Made by a program: the position numbers and the translations under genes
Shown here: piece by piece, positions 30,390 through 44,400 of the stretch
How positions within the stretch are numbered: the stretch's first letter is position 1
Layout of the letters: the number at the start of each line of letters is the position of its first letter
The notes under the pieces: model-generated
Database searches by the model: none
Seen by the model: the letters and a program-made list of their open reading frames with translations, nothing else
Told to the model about the DNA's origin: nothing
Assembly: GCF_040054535.1 (NCBI RefSeq)
Contig: NC_090780.1
Span: forward strand, 16,773,501-16,837,500
Direction: 5' to 3'
Source: Antennarius striatus
Lineage: Eukaryota > Chordata > Actinopteri > Lophiiformes > Antennariidae
Length of the DNA stretch: 64,000 nt

Positions 30390-31195
30390 AATTGAGAAGT
30401 TGTCTCACGGGTTGTTTTCATCCTTATCCATATTTTGGTTGGTTGGATTGTGGGAATGATTACACAAAATCTACCAGACAAATTTCCACCACTCCTGGTG
30501 GGAATAGGAATATTGGGCTCCCATCAAATTTTGGTTATAACCCAGTTTTAGTCCAGTAGGTTTCTTCTTTTATACATATTTATATTGAGACACAGGTTGT
30601 TTTTTTTCTTTTTACATGTTCTATAATTTACAAGTGAACCTGAATTAGAATGTGTACCTCTGCCAAAATTCAGAAGTCCCTGAATTTACCAGATGTGGAA
30701 CAGTCCTCCATTCAAACCTTGTGGATTTTTATTTGGATGTTCATCAAATTTTGCAATGTCACAATGCTAATGACAATGGACCCACCTCATTGTCATGAGC
30801 ATACAAAAATTGAATGCGCTTCACTAAAGTCAATGCCTCATATCAAATTTCAGTTAAATTTATCTGTGGCTTTATGGAACATGTTGACAATACACCATAA
30901 TACACCAAAAACAATGCAAACACTATCGACACTTCACTCCACCCAAATGCCTATCTAGGCCCGTTTATTTATGCTTTCTTATTCCTATGCCTATTTATGC
31001 CTTTCTGTTGGTATATTCTTGGTGGGTTATTCATTATTCTTTCTATTTGGTGCTGGTGCTACTTTCTGTGTGCTTTTTCTTTTTTTGTGTCCTCACTGTG
31101 CTGTGTGTAGTGCGACGGAGAAGTTAATTTCCCTGACGGAACCTCCTTAAGGAATCAATAAGTTCTACTCTACTCTACTCTACTCTACTCTCTCT
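30390..31195. repeat. Degenerate interspersed repeat with (TCTAC)n-type tail
   Basis: The stretch ends with GTTAATTTCCCTGACGGAAC, an AATCAATAA motif and (TCTAC)n at 31166-31190. This is the same type of 3' tail as the fragment at 45-76 in inverse orientation. The 30400-30960 part resembles dispersed fish repeat sequence, but I cannot name the family. Confidence 0.5.
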
Positions 31196-32552
31196 CTTTA
31201 CAAACCCAACACTGTACAGTAGGTGAAACATAATCACCATTCAAGAGTGACTGGGCTTCAGTCTCTCTAACCAAGATCACTTCTATATATGAAGGCAGGG
31301 ATCAAACCACCATCCCTTAAGGATATTTAAGACACAATATTTAGATATAATTTTCCTTTTTTTAATTTAATAAGGAAACATTAATAGGTAGGCATATTTT
31401 GCAGATTTTTTTATTCAAACACATTTTTTGACAAATAGACCAGAAAACCACCCATTTTAATAGGGTGACAATACTGGGTCTTACGGAGTAATTTCATGAA
31501 CTCACAAACAACACATTTAATCCAGCATTATAAAGTACAGCACCATTTTTTTCTCTGGCCATGGAAATGGTCTGAGATCATCCCAATGCATTTTCTCAAA
31601 TTCAGAAACAATTCAATACTGTAAAATGCAAACCATGATGCTATCAGTAAAAAAAGGTTCACAAAAAAAACTCTTAAAAATGAATCCACGAGAACCAAGT
31701 TCTCAACACGAACACATGGAATCTGGATACACCAAACAGAATTATTTGTGACATGCTACACATTTTTCTGCAGTGATACCATCAATGATCAAAAAAACAG
31801 ATTTTTCAAATGTCAACTTTTATGTCTTTTGTTACACATAGGACTATTTATTTTCTAATCAAGTGCTGGTTCTTTTATATGAAAAAAATGTTATGTTTTT
31901 TGCAGAAACATTACTAAAATGATGCTTTGATCACTGTTTTGTCTTAATAGCATTTGCATCTGTTAGAAAAATCAGATCATTCATGTAAATGAAATATAAA
32001 ATCTGTCACATAATATGAATCATGTGAATTAAATATAGCGTCTCATAACTCATCCAAATTACAGATGTTTTCACAATATTGTTTTGTGATTGATACAAAA
32101 AGATGCAACATTTGAACTGTCATGTTTCTGGACTGAGCTGTGTCAAGGCACGGCGGTGAGTGAAGGAGGCACTTTGGTCGTCTGCAAAGTATAACAGATG
32201 CAGTGAAACATTTGGTCAACGTCACGGCACAACTACAACTCCTAAAAGTACTATTAGAGTTGGTGATGTACACAGAAACTATTAGCCTGTTACCAGTTAA
32301 CATCATGTGCATTTATTAAGTTAGCATTCTGTTGTTAAGCTAATGCTTGTCTCCCACATTTCAGTCAAACTTTTACAAACTCTGCTGTTGCTACTGGCGC
32401 ACCACAGTCAAGTCAAAAATGTCTTTTTTTTAGCCACACATCACCACAACTATTTTGCTCCACCATAAAAAAGCTAACTTTGTCCTCTATACTAATTTCA
32501 GTAAGTTTGCTCACAACAAACTCAACATGTACTTAAAATGCCCAACAAGCCA

Positions 32553-32554
<2 letters not shown>

Positions 32555-32632
<78 letters not shown>
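32555..32632. repeat. (GT)n microsatellite, about 39 units
   Basis: An uninterrupted GT run in intergenic sequence. Confidence 0.97.
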
Positions 32633-32633
<1 letters not shown>

Positions 32634-33707
32634 AACACACATCTCAACTTCCCATCAATAATTTAAGACGGTAAATTAAAAGAAAAAGTAAATACATCAG
32701 AAATTAGTATATTCTAATAGGCAAGACCTGATTAACATGATACCTGTGTACTGCTGTGGTCGTGCTGCAGTCGGCACTAACCACCCATATTCAACAGTTT
32801 TTAAATAGTAGTTCATTGGAATGTATAAATGTTCTGAAATAAACTTTTTATCATCAGATTTAAAGTTAGACAAATGAAATGAAGAATTTTTAAATCCTAC
32901 ATATGGCATCTTTAATTCAAAAGTCTTCAATGAGTAGATTTTGACCAGCCTTCAAAAGACTTGAATATAGGCAGGTTTACAAAACTTATATCTGAGAACT
33001 GAACATTCTAGAAGGTAAAATACGTAACTGTGCATAAGGTGATGTATAAATGTCATTTACTGTACTCTCTCTTTTTTAAAACAAAGGAACAGTCTTTACT
33101 ACTTACACATAAATACCTTAAATATTTTAGTATAATGATGTTTAAAGATCTTATTAATTTAATGTACAAATGTTTTACATCTGAATATGAGACTAATCCA
33201 TGTAAAAACACCAAATGAAAACAAGAAAAAAGTAAAATAAATCCATGCAGCTTTGATTTTTTTAAAGGAAAAATTGAAACCAAATTTACAGAATGTTTTT
33301 TGTTTTAAAACACTTCTTGTTCTCCCTCAATACAATTCTATTTTTTGTTTAGAAAAAAAAGGAAATAAAGAATAAAATAATAAATTAGAACAGAAAGTGG
33401 CTCAAAAAAACTGTTTACAGAAAAAAAAATAAACAGTGTTCCTGAGACCATGAGTTATATTCTTATAACTTACATACACTCACATGTTTCTCAGAGGTTT
33501 GAACCTCACGCCATTCTGGTAGGTGAACACCTGCATCTCTTAAGGATTTGCCTTCTGTAATGGATCATAATCTTTTCACACAAGAAAACTTCCACATTGT
33601 TTTTTGAGCATTTTTGTAGTTTCATGATGCTCTGTCCCAGCTTCTTTGAAACATGTGTCTTGCATCAAATTTAGAACAAGAATACATGTACAAAACTGAA
33701 TACAGTA

Positions 33708-33880
33708 CAGTAATCCCTCGCGCACTTGCGCATCAACATGCGCAGCTTCACCTCATTGCTGATTTTTAGTAGGTAGTCACGTGATACTGTACGCGCATTC
33801 TATTGGCTGATGGCATCCGGAATTGCGCTGCCATCCGTGAGTGTCGGAACACATTAACCACGTGTAACGAGGGATCACTG
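33708..33880. mobile_element. Tigger/pogo-like MITE, copy 1 (173 bp)
   Basis: TIRs CAGTAATCCCTCGC and GAGGGATCACTG are flanked by TA on both sides. The internal sequence TACGCGCATTCTATTGGCTG is shared with copies at 40500-40828 and 57975-58147. It has no coding capacity. Confidence 0.75.
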
Positions 33881-35162
33881 TATACTGAAGTAAAACATTA
33901 AAAACACTGCCTGGCTAAAAGAATCTTCACTTGGATTTAACCAACCCAATAGGTAAGAGTTTTCCAATGGATGAACATTAAATATTTCATTGTAAAAAAA
34001 CAAACAGTGGAGCTCAGACCTGTGCTGAACAGTAAAGTTACGAGCCTGACAACAGGAACAATGTGAGGAGAACTCCAGAGATTGGTCCTCAAGACAAGAG
34101 GCGGATGAAGTGATGTCTACCAGACTAACCTGTGGGGGTAGGAAGTTGATCTGGGATTGCTAGAGTTGATCAGGTCACTGTTCAGCAACGTCCCGCGACC
34201 AAAGCACGATGTCCGCCGACTGCACACAAATACTGAAGGAACAGGTTTTTTCTACAAATGGATTTTTTTTCAATGCCTCAATTAATTGCCCTTATATTGT
34301 GAAAGGGCGATTCATGGAACGTGACACATCATTTTCATATGTGGACAGGAACTGGAGAAGACTTGACACAGCGACCGACTCTCCAGGTTTATATATATGA
34401 TTATGGCAAAAAAAAATTATTTGACTCTGGACGGACATAAATGTTGTGACATTGCATAATATTTTTTAAAATAACACCATGGTAAACATGTGCCACAATC
34501 AAAGCTAGAGGTTGTCCAATAAATAGTAGTGTTTTTCTTTTGGCCAGGCAGTGTGTTGTTCAAACAAATGCATGCCAAAAACGATTATTGAACAATTGCA
34601 TCCCGTATTATTCACATTTATAGTGCCACTCTTTTTGGTGACATGTGCAAAGCGATCCAAATATGTAGCACAGGCTTGTCATATTTTGACGGTCATTTTG
34701 GAGGTCTACAGTATCTGTAGTGCAACACTGTCTGAAAACAACCGTGTCCAAACTCATTACTCTGTGATCCCAATGAGGTGAAAGAGTGAATTCAGATTTA
34801 TTTCTGAAAGAGAAATTACTATTTGATGATACAAATTCACCACCTTGTCTTTAAATGAAGATACTGTTCTACCATGTTGTGCTTCATGTGCCGTCACAGT
34901 AACTCAACACCTTTGGATGTGTCTGTATTTGAAGCCTAGAATAATTATTTCAACATGATTTAGCTGAGGTTTTAAAATGTGATAAACAGCAGATCTCACT
35001 GTTTCAGTATTAGAAACATAAAGACATACTTCACTGTGTGTTGTAAGGACACTTAAATAATACGTAAGGCGCAGGGAGGTGAAAACAAGCACATACTGGC
35101 CGAGCCTCTTTGGTCCCATTCTTCTGGCGGGTTATCTTCGCCGCCGTTCAACACCAGTCCTC

Positions 35163-35240
35163 CTATCTCTCAACCAATGTATCAGTGTCCATGTCAGTCA
35201 GTAAGTAAATGTCTGTGTGCCGTGACAGTCCCAGTGGCGT
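35163..35240 (-). CDS. slc11a2: Alternative distal 3' coding exon of slc11a2 ('non-IRE'-type C-terminus)
   Basis: After a pyrimidine-rich acceptor (TCTCTCTCAG, just above 35240) the minus strand encodes [19 protein letters not shown] followed by DTLVER and a stop at 35163-35165. This aligns with the human non-IRE DMT1 tail LGLTAQPELYLLNTMDADS then LVSR. The matching donor is a GTAAGC (37877-37882) inside the proximal terminal exon, after codon AGG of DCGSR and in phase 0. Splicing 37883 to 35240 would give a protein of about 566 aa. The donor position within the proximal last exon also matches the mammalian arrangement. Confidence 0.85.
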   Translation of the reverse strand, partial: TPLGLSRHTDIYLLTDMDTDTLVER

Positions 35241-35450
35241 CTGAGAGAGAGAGGAGATAGAAGCTTTAATCAGAGGTGAGGGTCTTCAGAAGTACAGTAA
35301 TCATCTTTGTAATAGTTTATCAATTGAGAAGACAATTTTATTTACTCAAGTATTTCAGACAATCATTGTCATGACCTGTGGAAACATTTTTACTACTGCA
35401 GCTAATTTTATATTTCTGTCCACTCTAGTTGTTAGTTATCACACGCGCAC

Positions 35451-35491
<41 letters not shown>

Positions 35492-38400
35492 ATGCAGATA
35501 ATGAGAGGTAGAGCAGCAAGAAGCTTCTGTGGTGCCCCCAATGAACAACTTATTTGGGGATGCTTCCTTGCTCAAGGGCACCTCAGCAGTGCTGTGGAGG
35601 TGAACTGGCACCTCTCCACTGCCAGTTCACACTCCAAATGTTTTGGCCCACATGGGTCTTGAACTGGCCACCCTCCGTTCCCCCAACCCAAGACCTAGTG
35701 GACTGAGCTACTGCTGCCCCAAATGAAACTGAGAGGAAAACTTCAGTCAATGGTGTCCTGATGAGGATCAAGTTGGTTTACAATATGGATGTGATTGTTT
35801 GATGATTTGGGAATACATCAGGGTCCTCACCTTGGATCAAAGTCATTTTCCAACCTCATCTTTCCTCATTTAATCCTGGAAAGTCCTGAAAAGAAACACT
35901 TCTCTTGCCTACCATGATGGTTGACAACCTAAAGTCAAATCTGAAACATTTAATAGGCAAACACTTTAGTCTACACTAAAATAGTATTATTTATTAGCGC
36001 AAGACTATACTTGAATAATCATTCTCCTTGTAATCTGAACTCTCAGTCAGGCCATGTATTTGTGATGTTTACAACAACAACAAAAACATCCTTGTTTAGA
36101 CAGTCAGACAGACGACACCAACAAATGTCCAAATAGCCAACATGACATTTATTTTGAAAACGTGTTGTGTTTAATCCATTAGGAAACAACACTCATTCAT
36201 AAACCCAGAAACCAGAAATGAATAACTTCAGTGTACACATCATTGAAGTTTGTTGTGTAATAGCTGAAATGTGCATCAGCCTTCTTTAAATTGTCTCAGA
36301 GATGCATTCATACCTGTATGTGAAGAACACCCTCATCTGAAAAATATACATGATCACCTGCAGAAAAACCTTGAGAAATATTGAGATCTTTAAGACCTCT
36401 GAACCAGAGGGCTGCAAACGTACTGAATCCACCATGAGTAACTTCACTGTGGTCACTATCTGACCAATGTGCTCTTACTGGTTAACAGGTACATGTCATT
36501 TGAAGGTTTGTACATTGGTGCAGTACACACAGTCCAATACTAATCTTGTGGATCAGTACTAAACTGATTTTATTCATTTAATGTGCAAGCTGGGAAAAAT
36601 GTAATACTTTGTCATCGTACAGTAGCTTTAAGTTAGTTGATAATCAAGTTTTACCCATGTCCAGCAATGTTAGAGTCATAACAGAACAAGCAGCACCACC
36701 TTCTACCAGGACGTTAAGAAGTTTACTTTATCATGCTAAGAGATAAGAGGACTAAAGGGAAGAAGTTCTGATCAAAAACAGGTCAGTGCTTAAAAAATTT
36801 GAAAAATGTATAACGCTTCCTCAACTAAGTCTAATTTGGCTTAGTTGTAAATAAAAAATATATTAAACTTAGAATTTGTGTTTGTAACCCTCATTACTGA
36901 TTTGCTGTAAAGGTGGGGAGTTTTTCAATTAATATATTTTGAAAATGATTAATTTCTCCATGGAGGTGCTGTAACTATGAGATTATCTAATCATACACAG
37001 GCACCAAACTCACTTTACCCATCATGCTACTGCACCCACCAGCAGCTGTCAGGTCATACTGTAGTTTGACCCCATTAGTTTAAATGTACCCCTTCAAATC
37101 ACAGTCACTTTGGAATTTGATAGTTATCGCAGTTGTTTATTTTCTGACAGTACAACAAATTATAAGATTCCAGATCAGCAGATCTAGAATAACACTTGGA
37201 TACAGATCCTCCTCTATTTAGCTTTACCTGGCCCAAAAAATTGTGATCAAAGTCTGCTCATAGACTTTTGAGTAATACTGCTAAAAGGATGAACAGGCGA
37301 AAAACATCACATCCTAATGGACATAATGGAAACCTCCTGCTGGTTATATGTGTGTTTGCCTTTGTGGCGTTACCAGTGTATGTTAACCAGCATTAACACA
37401 TTGAAATACAGGCTGAGTTGCTATTTTTCTAAAAACATCTCAATAACATTTTACAAAAACAGTTCAGAAAATCTTGTTTCAACACACAGATAATTGGGTT
37501 TACCTTCGACTCAGTTATAAGTTGTATTAGCAACCCAAGTCATAGGATGTTACTTTACAAACAAACATGAATACAACCATCGCCTGATGCATCTAAATAC
37601 TGTATATCTTTCATCAAACATTGGCAATGATTTTTTTGTGCTGGTGAAATTATAGTGTGGATCGCTGGGTAAGTAGAAAGCAGCATGTAATGAGAGACAG
37701 CCCTACAGAAAAATAATCACCAAATAAAGAAATGTGATTGTCAGATCCTACATGATCTTGGTGGTGTAATGGGGCTCAGTGTCTCCAAGAGTAAAGAGGA
37801 AGGCTGGTGGTTATTGTCCTTTCCAGCTCTAAGAGTCGTACTCAGACGGCTCCTCTATGAACACAGCAGGTCGATTGCTTACCCTGCTGCCACAGTCCAG
37901 GCAGGAAACTCCCAAGGCAACCAAACAATGCCATGCCTGTGGACAACGGCAAGCAGAAAGACACATGGGTGGATGTAATGAGCTTTTCTTCACTAAAACA
38001 ATGGTGAGACCCAAGATTTATTTCAAGCAAACAGTGTTTAATATACACAAATACAGAAAACCTACTGGTATCTATCAGAATAATCTTTTTTTTTTAAATT
38101 TACACCTGTATCTATTTATGTAATTCAGACATTGTATGAAGTGCTCAAAAAATAAATTGGGGGGTTGTGCTGATTCTGTCAAAAATCTGTGTTGCATCTT
38201 CATAACTTGATATCTGGGTCCTCTGGAAGCTTGAAGTTTATACTGTTTGTGTGAATTGTTTTAAAACATGTATCAGTTTGATTTACATGCAAATCTGTTT
38301 GTACTCAGTGAAAATTAGACATATGGCATACCACCTTAAGGCATTTGGAAAAGACAGTGTGCAGTTTCCCATAATTCAAAACGTTATCTGTCCTCAAACA

Positions 38401-41400
38401 CTAAATTATCAATTTAAACTTAGAAACAAGTGTCTCTTACATAACTCAACAAAGTGACTACTATAATCACCTGAGGAATGAAGTAATGTTTGCAGTAATC
38501 AGACTCACCAGGTAGCCTACGAAGCACAGATAGGCTAAGGAGAGCAGAGCGGCCAGGACGTAGAGCAGCACGCTGTTCAGTGACGTCACGTAAACCACCA
38601 CAAAATACATGTTAATGGCACAAACTACCAAGATGACGACACCTCCGGAAATTTTCCACACACTTTAAAAATAAAAACAAAAAAAAACAGGTTAAAAGAC
38701 CAATTGAAAAATGTTTTTTCCCCTAATATGAATGCTCCAGGAAATGTTCCTCACAGTTACGCAAACAAGGAAAGTCCTCGTTTATGTAACAATCTAAAAG
38801 ATGGCCAAGACCAAACAGTCAATAGCAAACATACCGAATTGATCTTTCAATAATTAACTCAACACAGACATTTATCACAACATATGTAACAGCTGGCTGT
38901 CACACAGAGAGAGGTTGTAACTTTACTTCCACTCAGACAGCAGTTCATGTTCCCAGAATGCAAGGCACACAACACAAAACAAGTCTCACACCAAAGAAAC
39001 CACCAATAAAGAACTCTATCATTGGTTCTTCAGTTGTTCAGGTTAATGTGTTCTATTTAGTCTATTTTGAATCTTACTGACTGCTTCAATAATATCGGTG
39101 ATTATATCCACACTGTGATGCAATATCCAAACATTACAAATCTACATGCACGTCTCCTGGGTGTTTCTTTAACTGTACCTCCTGTTATCCTGCTTCGTAG
39201 TAAGACTATGTTTGTCTGCCACGTAATGCTTTTGTGACAGAGAACAGCAAAGAATCTTGAAGAAAATTATTAGACTGCATGCCAACTTCTCGAGCCGTCA
39301 GACTGGCATGCATTCCCTCTGTACTCCACCTTACCTCATTCGTATGTTTGTGTTTTGTTTGTAAGATAAAGGAGAATGCTGTCAGGCCTTACAAAGTCGG
39401 TAAGGACAGTATTAATTTTAAAAATTAATAAATGGAAATCTTCACTCACATATGGTTTGCAAAGTCATTCATTATGGATTTCAGACTGGTGAAGGTCAGA
39501 ATTGGTATTAAAGCAAATGGAAGCTGTTGAACAGAAAGAAAGGTTATAATGAGAAACACACACACAACAATGAAATGTACAAAATTAAAGCTGGACTTCA
39601 GGGTATTAAACAGAAAACATGTTAAATACTATTCTGGAAAGTAGTGCAAAGGTTTACTTAAATGTTTTGTCCTGACCTGCATGCTTTGAAGCACGTTAAG
39701 GAAGTCATTCATCCCCGTCAGATGCTGCACATCCTGAAAAATGGCTACCAGCAGGGTAGGGGTGATGGCGATGGAGCGGGTCAGCAGAACTCGTGCAAAA
39801 CGAGACCATCGTAGGTTCAAAAAACCCTTAAGAAAACACGTTACATGTGAGTTACAATAGTTTTAATTTTATTTCGCCTACATTTACGTGACGCTTTCTT
39901 ACCTCCATAACAAACTGTCCGGAATAAGTGCCTGTCATGGTTGAACTCTGTCCAGCAGCCAAGATCCCTATTGCCCAAATGTAAAGAGCTGCAGGGCCAA
40001 AGAAGCACCCTAGGACCACTCCCTGAACAGATACAGAGAAAGACAGAAATGATCCATCTATGCATAAAAAAAAGAATCTAAACATGAATAATGTAGAGGT
40101 GGTGAAAATATTTGAAAAAAGGGGGTGTAGAAAAAAAGGCCTATTTATAATAAACAAGTTACTTAAATCTTACACACCTACAATCCATTCACACAGGTGG
40201 CTTTACCCTATTTGTCTTATTATACCTTTTTCAGGACTGAGACAGTTTTGACACATCATAAAAAGAAAACACACAACTGCATCTGATATCAATAACAACA
40301 TTCACTTCAGGTGTCCCACTTTCAGCGTCCGATGTCTTGCAACAGCACCTCATCTGACCTCATCTGTATAATCAATAGTATTGCAACACCTTAGATTATT
40401 CATCAATTTGAAGTCTAAAGGTCTCATATGTTCTGTCTGACATCCAATCTACAAGCTTTCAATTGAAACTCCACATTTTATTGGAAATACAGTGCAACCT
40501 CGCGCATTCACGCATTAACACTCGTGACTTTACCTCATCACGGATTTTTGATAGGCAGTCACACGATACTGTACGCGCATTCTATTGGCTGATTGCATCC
40601 GGAAGTGTGCTACCTTCTGTGAGTCTTGGACTTACGTGAGACACAAAAGTACTTAAAACAGTAGATAAGTTTGTGGGGAGGGTTTTTGAACCCTCCCCAT
40701 ATCAGTATGGGGAGGGTTCAAAAACGCTTAAATTACCTTAAGATAAATAGTTCGTTGCTATATCGCAGAATTCGTTATTCGCGTGTGGTTCCTGGAGCGC
40801 ATTAACTGCGAGTAACGAGGGCGCACTGTGGCACAAAAACTAAACATCGAATGATTGAACAAAAAATGTAGTTACTTTTAAACTTACTGTATATTCCCAT
40901 TTAAAATTTAATTACAACACAAAAGAGTGTATGTATATAAAATCACAGGGATGCCAAGCCTCCAGTGATTCAGATTATAGTGTTTGAGAGTATTCCACAA
41001 CATAAAATGGTGACAGGATTGAAAACTGGTTGAGAAATGCTACTTTAAGATGTCTGTTTGATTTGACAAACTGAATTATTTGCCAATAATTCTAATATGC
41101 AGTGCAGATTGAATATTTTGTTTCTTCTCAGATTGTAAAACTTCTCATAAAAGACAGCAACTACCAAGTGAACAGGAACTAGACAAGAACTATAAAGTAA
41201 TGATAAACCTTTTTTTTCTCATTTTGGATCAAAATGAAGAGTGATCAAGAGTGATCATATCTTAGGAATATAATTATAAAATGTGATTAATACATGTAGC
41301 TGGAAAGAAATGCTCCATCAGACTTGTGCAGTAACCTGATGGTCAGGAACGCATCTTTGACATGTAAAAGAATTTCTAATATCCTAGTAACAATTCTTCA

Positions 41401-44400
41401 GTGAGGATTTATTATTGCAGTAAAGATGACCAGACGTACTCCTTTGTAGATGTCCACCTCCAGTGTACCATTGTTGAGAGGGAAGAGATTTGTGTGAGGG
41501 CTGCCGGTTTTATTGCAAAACTCATTCTACAGGAGTGGACACAAAGAAAAACACATCTTATAGCTTTGGAAACTGTCACTGTTTATCCCACTGATTCAAT
41601 ATACAAAGAAAATGAATAGTGAAATGATTTTAGCTCTAGTACTGTATACTCACCACTTCCATGTTGGTTTTATTGTAGAAGGCCTGAGCAAAGACTGCGA
41701 CAACAAAGACATTGATGAGGAAGGAGATGAACAGAGCAATACTTGACTCAATGAAGAAGTATTTGTTGGCTTCCTTCACTTCCTTCTGGTTTTTGCGATC
41801 AATGTCACGAGACTGTAGGACAAGCAAGTGATCAGATTTACTGGTACATTTAAACCGTATCAAACACCCAAAACCAACTCTGAGATATTATTGAATAGTC
41901 TAAATTCTTCTAATTTGACTTGATTTTTGTAGGGGTTATTTGTCAGTCTATATCTGAATGTAGCATCAGATTTTCTAACCTTGACCAGTGCTGAATGCAA
42001 GTAGATGTTATGTGGCATGATCACAGCGCCTACAATTCCTACAGCTTGTTCCAACTGCACAGGCCCACAACCAGCACAGTAAGGCAAGAACATCCCCTTT
42101 AACAGCTCCCCTTGGTCTGGCTTTACCAGGACATACTACAGAAAAGTAACAAAAGATGGCAGCGTGAGCATCCTGGTTGAAAAAAACAACAACTCCCCGA
42201 TTAAAACACCCAGATTAAATTAGTTATATTTAAAATTGTAACAATTCTTACCTCATATCCAAAACTAATAGCCATTACAGTAATGAGAAAACCAAAGAAT
42301 GCTTCAAGTTTTCTTAGACCTGCATGGAGACAAAAAGTGTAATAAGACTGGGAATGAAAAGTTTTTTGGCACTGTTTGGTAACTGAGATAAGGATTAATG
42401 CATACCGTATTTGTCTAGAAAAAGAAACACAAATGTGTCTGTGATGGTGATTAGAACTCCTACCCATAGTGGAATCCTACAAGAAAAACTAGTTATTTGT
42501 ACATGTCTAATCGTTACAGAATATAAATGTGTAAAAATGTTTGCACAAATTTTCCATTATACAAGCTAACAGGATGCACCTGCCCACAGAGAGAAGGTTG
42601 AGAGCTATGGCACAGCCGATAACCTCCTGCATGTCTGAACCAATAATTGCCAGTTCCACCATCAGCCAAAGGATGATCCGAGGAACCTGAAAAAAAAACA
42701 CACACAAAAGAATGCTCAAAATATCCACAAGTTCATTACACAGAGCAAAGACATTTAGAATTTATTTTGTATCTAAAGTATTTTTGTGTCCCTTGCTCAC
42801 TTTGTTGCAGTAAGGAAACAGTGACAGAATGACACATAGTATCACATGCAAAAGGTAGAACGAAAAGAATTCAAGTTGTTTAAAGACGGTGTTGTGCTCA
42901 CTCTGGGGTACTGGCGGTTGCAGACTTCAGCCAAGTGCATCCCAGTGACAACCCCCAGGCGTGCAGCTAGCCTCTGCAACAGCAGCCCAATAATGGTGGC
43001 CCCAAGGAGCACCCATAGGAGCTGAGGAAGAGAGTCAATATCAGCAATAAGCTCATTCTTTTTGACTACATTCACTCATGTTTATGGTAATGTAATTAAG
43101 TGAAAGTTCAAAAGTTGTAATATTTTACACATATAAAATAATCGTGACTAAAATAAGCACAACTCCTTGCTGAGAGAAATATAGCAATACAGCTTATTGT
43201 GTGTGCTTAGAGTAAGGAAACTTCAAGATGACAAGTGTAGCAAAATAGGGAAGACGATCTATGTCTGGATAAAGAACACACAAAAAAAGAAAACATCATT
43301 TCCAGAAATACATAGGAAAAAAAATAGGAAAAACAAGAAAACACAGTCAAAAGGATACGGACTAACAAAGTGAAAAAGGTTTCAAAGTTCACCTTAAAGC
43401 CAGCTTTAGCTCCTGACTGAAGATCAGACTCAATGTTCCCTGGATCCAAGTAAGCAATGCTCATCAAAAACCCCGGTCCAGTGAAGGCCCAGAGTTTACG
43501 GAAACTAAATACCTGAACAGAGTCATATTACTACTGGAGTTAGCTTCAATAATGTGAAATCACTTCAGTTCAAATTAAAATGCCATACTTCCAAAATCCA
43601 ACGAAACCACACAGAAAATTCCCAAGGAAGATCATTTTATTCCTATGATTATTGTATATCATTACATGATTACATACCTGGCTGACATTTTCAGGAATAG
43701 CCACCTTCTCTTCAAAGTAAGTGGAGAAGGGTTCTTCCTGGGCCACAGGTGATTCAGGAGGAGAAATGGAGCTGTACTGGTTTGGACATGGAGCTGACTG
43801 GACACCATTTTCTTGAGATGAGTCCTCTAACCAATCCAAAGAGAATGAGGGGACTTTTATTAGTGATGAGAAACCCAAAGACCAAAATATGATGGGGATG
43901 ATGATCACTGCAACTTTAAGATATTAACATGTTGATCAGCTTGTCTCCATGCAGTAAGATTATAGTGACTTTGTTTTATTTATTGTTGCTGAGGGTTTTT
44001 TTAGATGAGGATTTGCTCTATGAAATTTCTTGATCTCCAAGTATTAACAACTATTTCTGGAGAACAAATTCATCACCAGACCTTTTACTTTTCACAGAAA
44101 AACTTTCTTTTGAGTCAATAGTCTTTAACCCTGACCAAGTTTGAAAGAAACCTTTTTCTATGAATTATCATTGGAAGAAAGACTAGGAAATACAAGAAAT
44201 ACATACATTAGTATCTCTGCCAACTTTGAGACAGGACAGAATTTTAAAAATCACAGCATATGCTTTCGTCTCAGACTATCTATACTAGTTTACTAAGTAT
44301 AACTGATCAACGTGAAAATATAACATATCATAAGACAAGAGAAATTAAACTTCAAAAGACTTAAACCTGCTGTTACCAATCCTGAAACCAGACAAGACAT

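Larger units (their letters stand above)
31196..35162. other. Intergenic sequence downstream of slc11a2, including its distal 3' UTR
   Basis: No gene is recognised here. It is AT-rich and contains a GT microsatellite (32555-32632) and a Tigger-like MITE (33708-33880). The part just left of 35163 is probably 3' UTR of the distal slc11a2 transcript. The ORF at 34209-34400 has no recognisable family. Confidence 0.6.

Noticed and set aside
36395-36470. Possible iron-responsive element (CAGTGA and CAGAGG on the minus strand)
   Set aside because: The flanking five bases do not pair across the loop, so the IRE stem cannot form.
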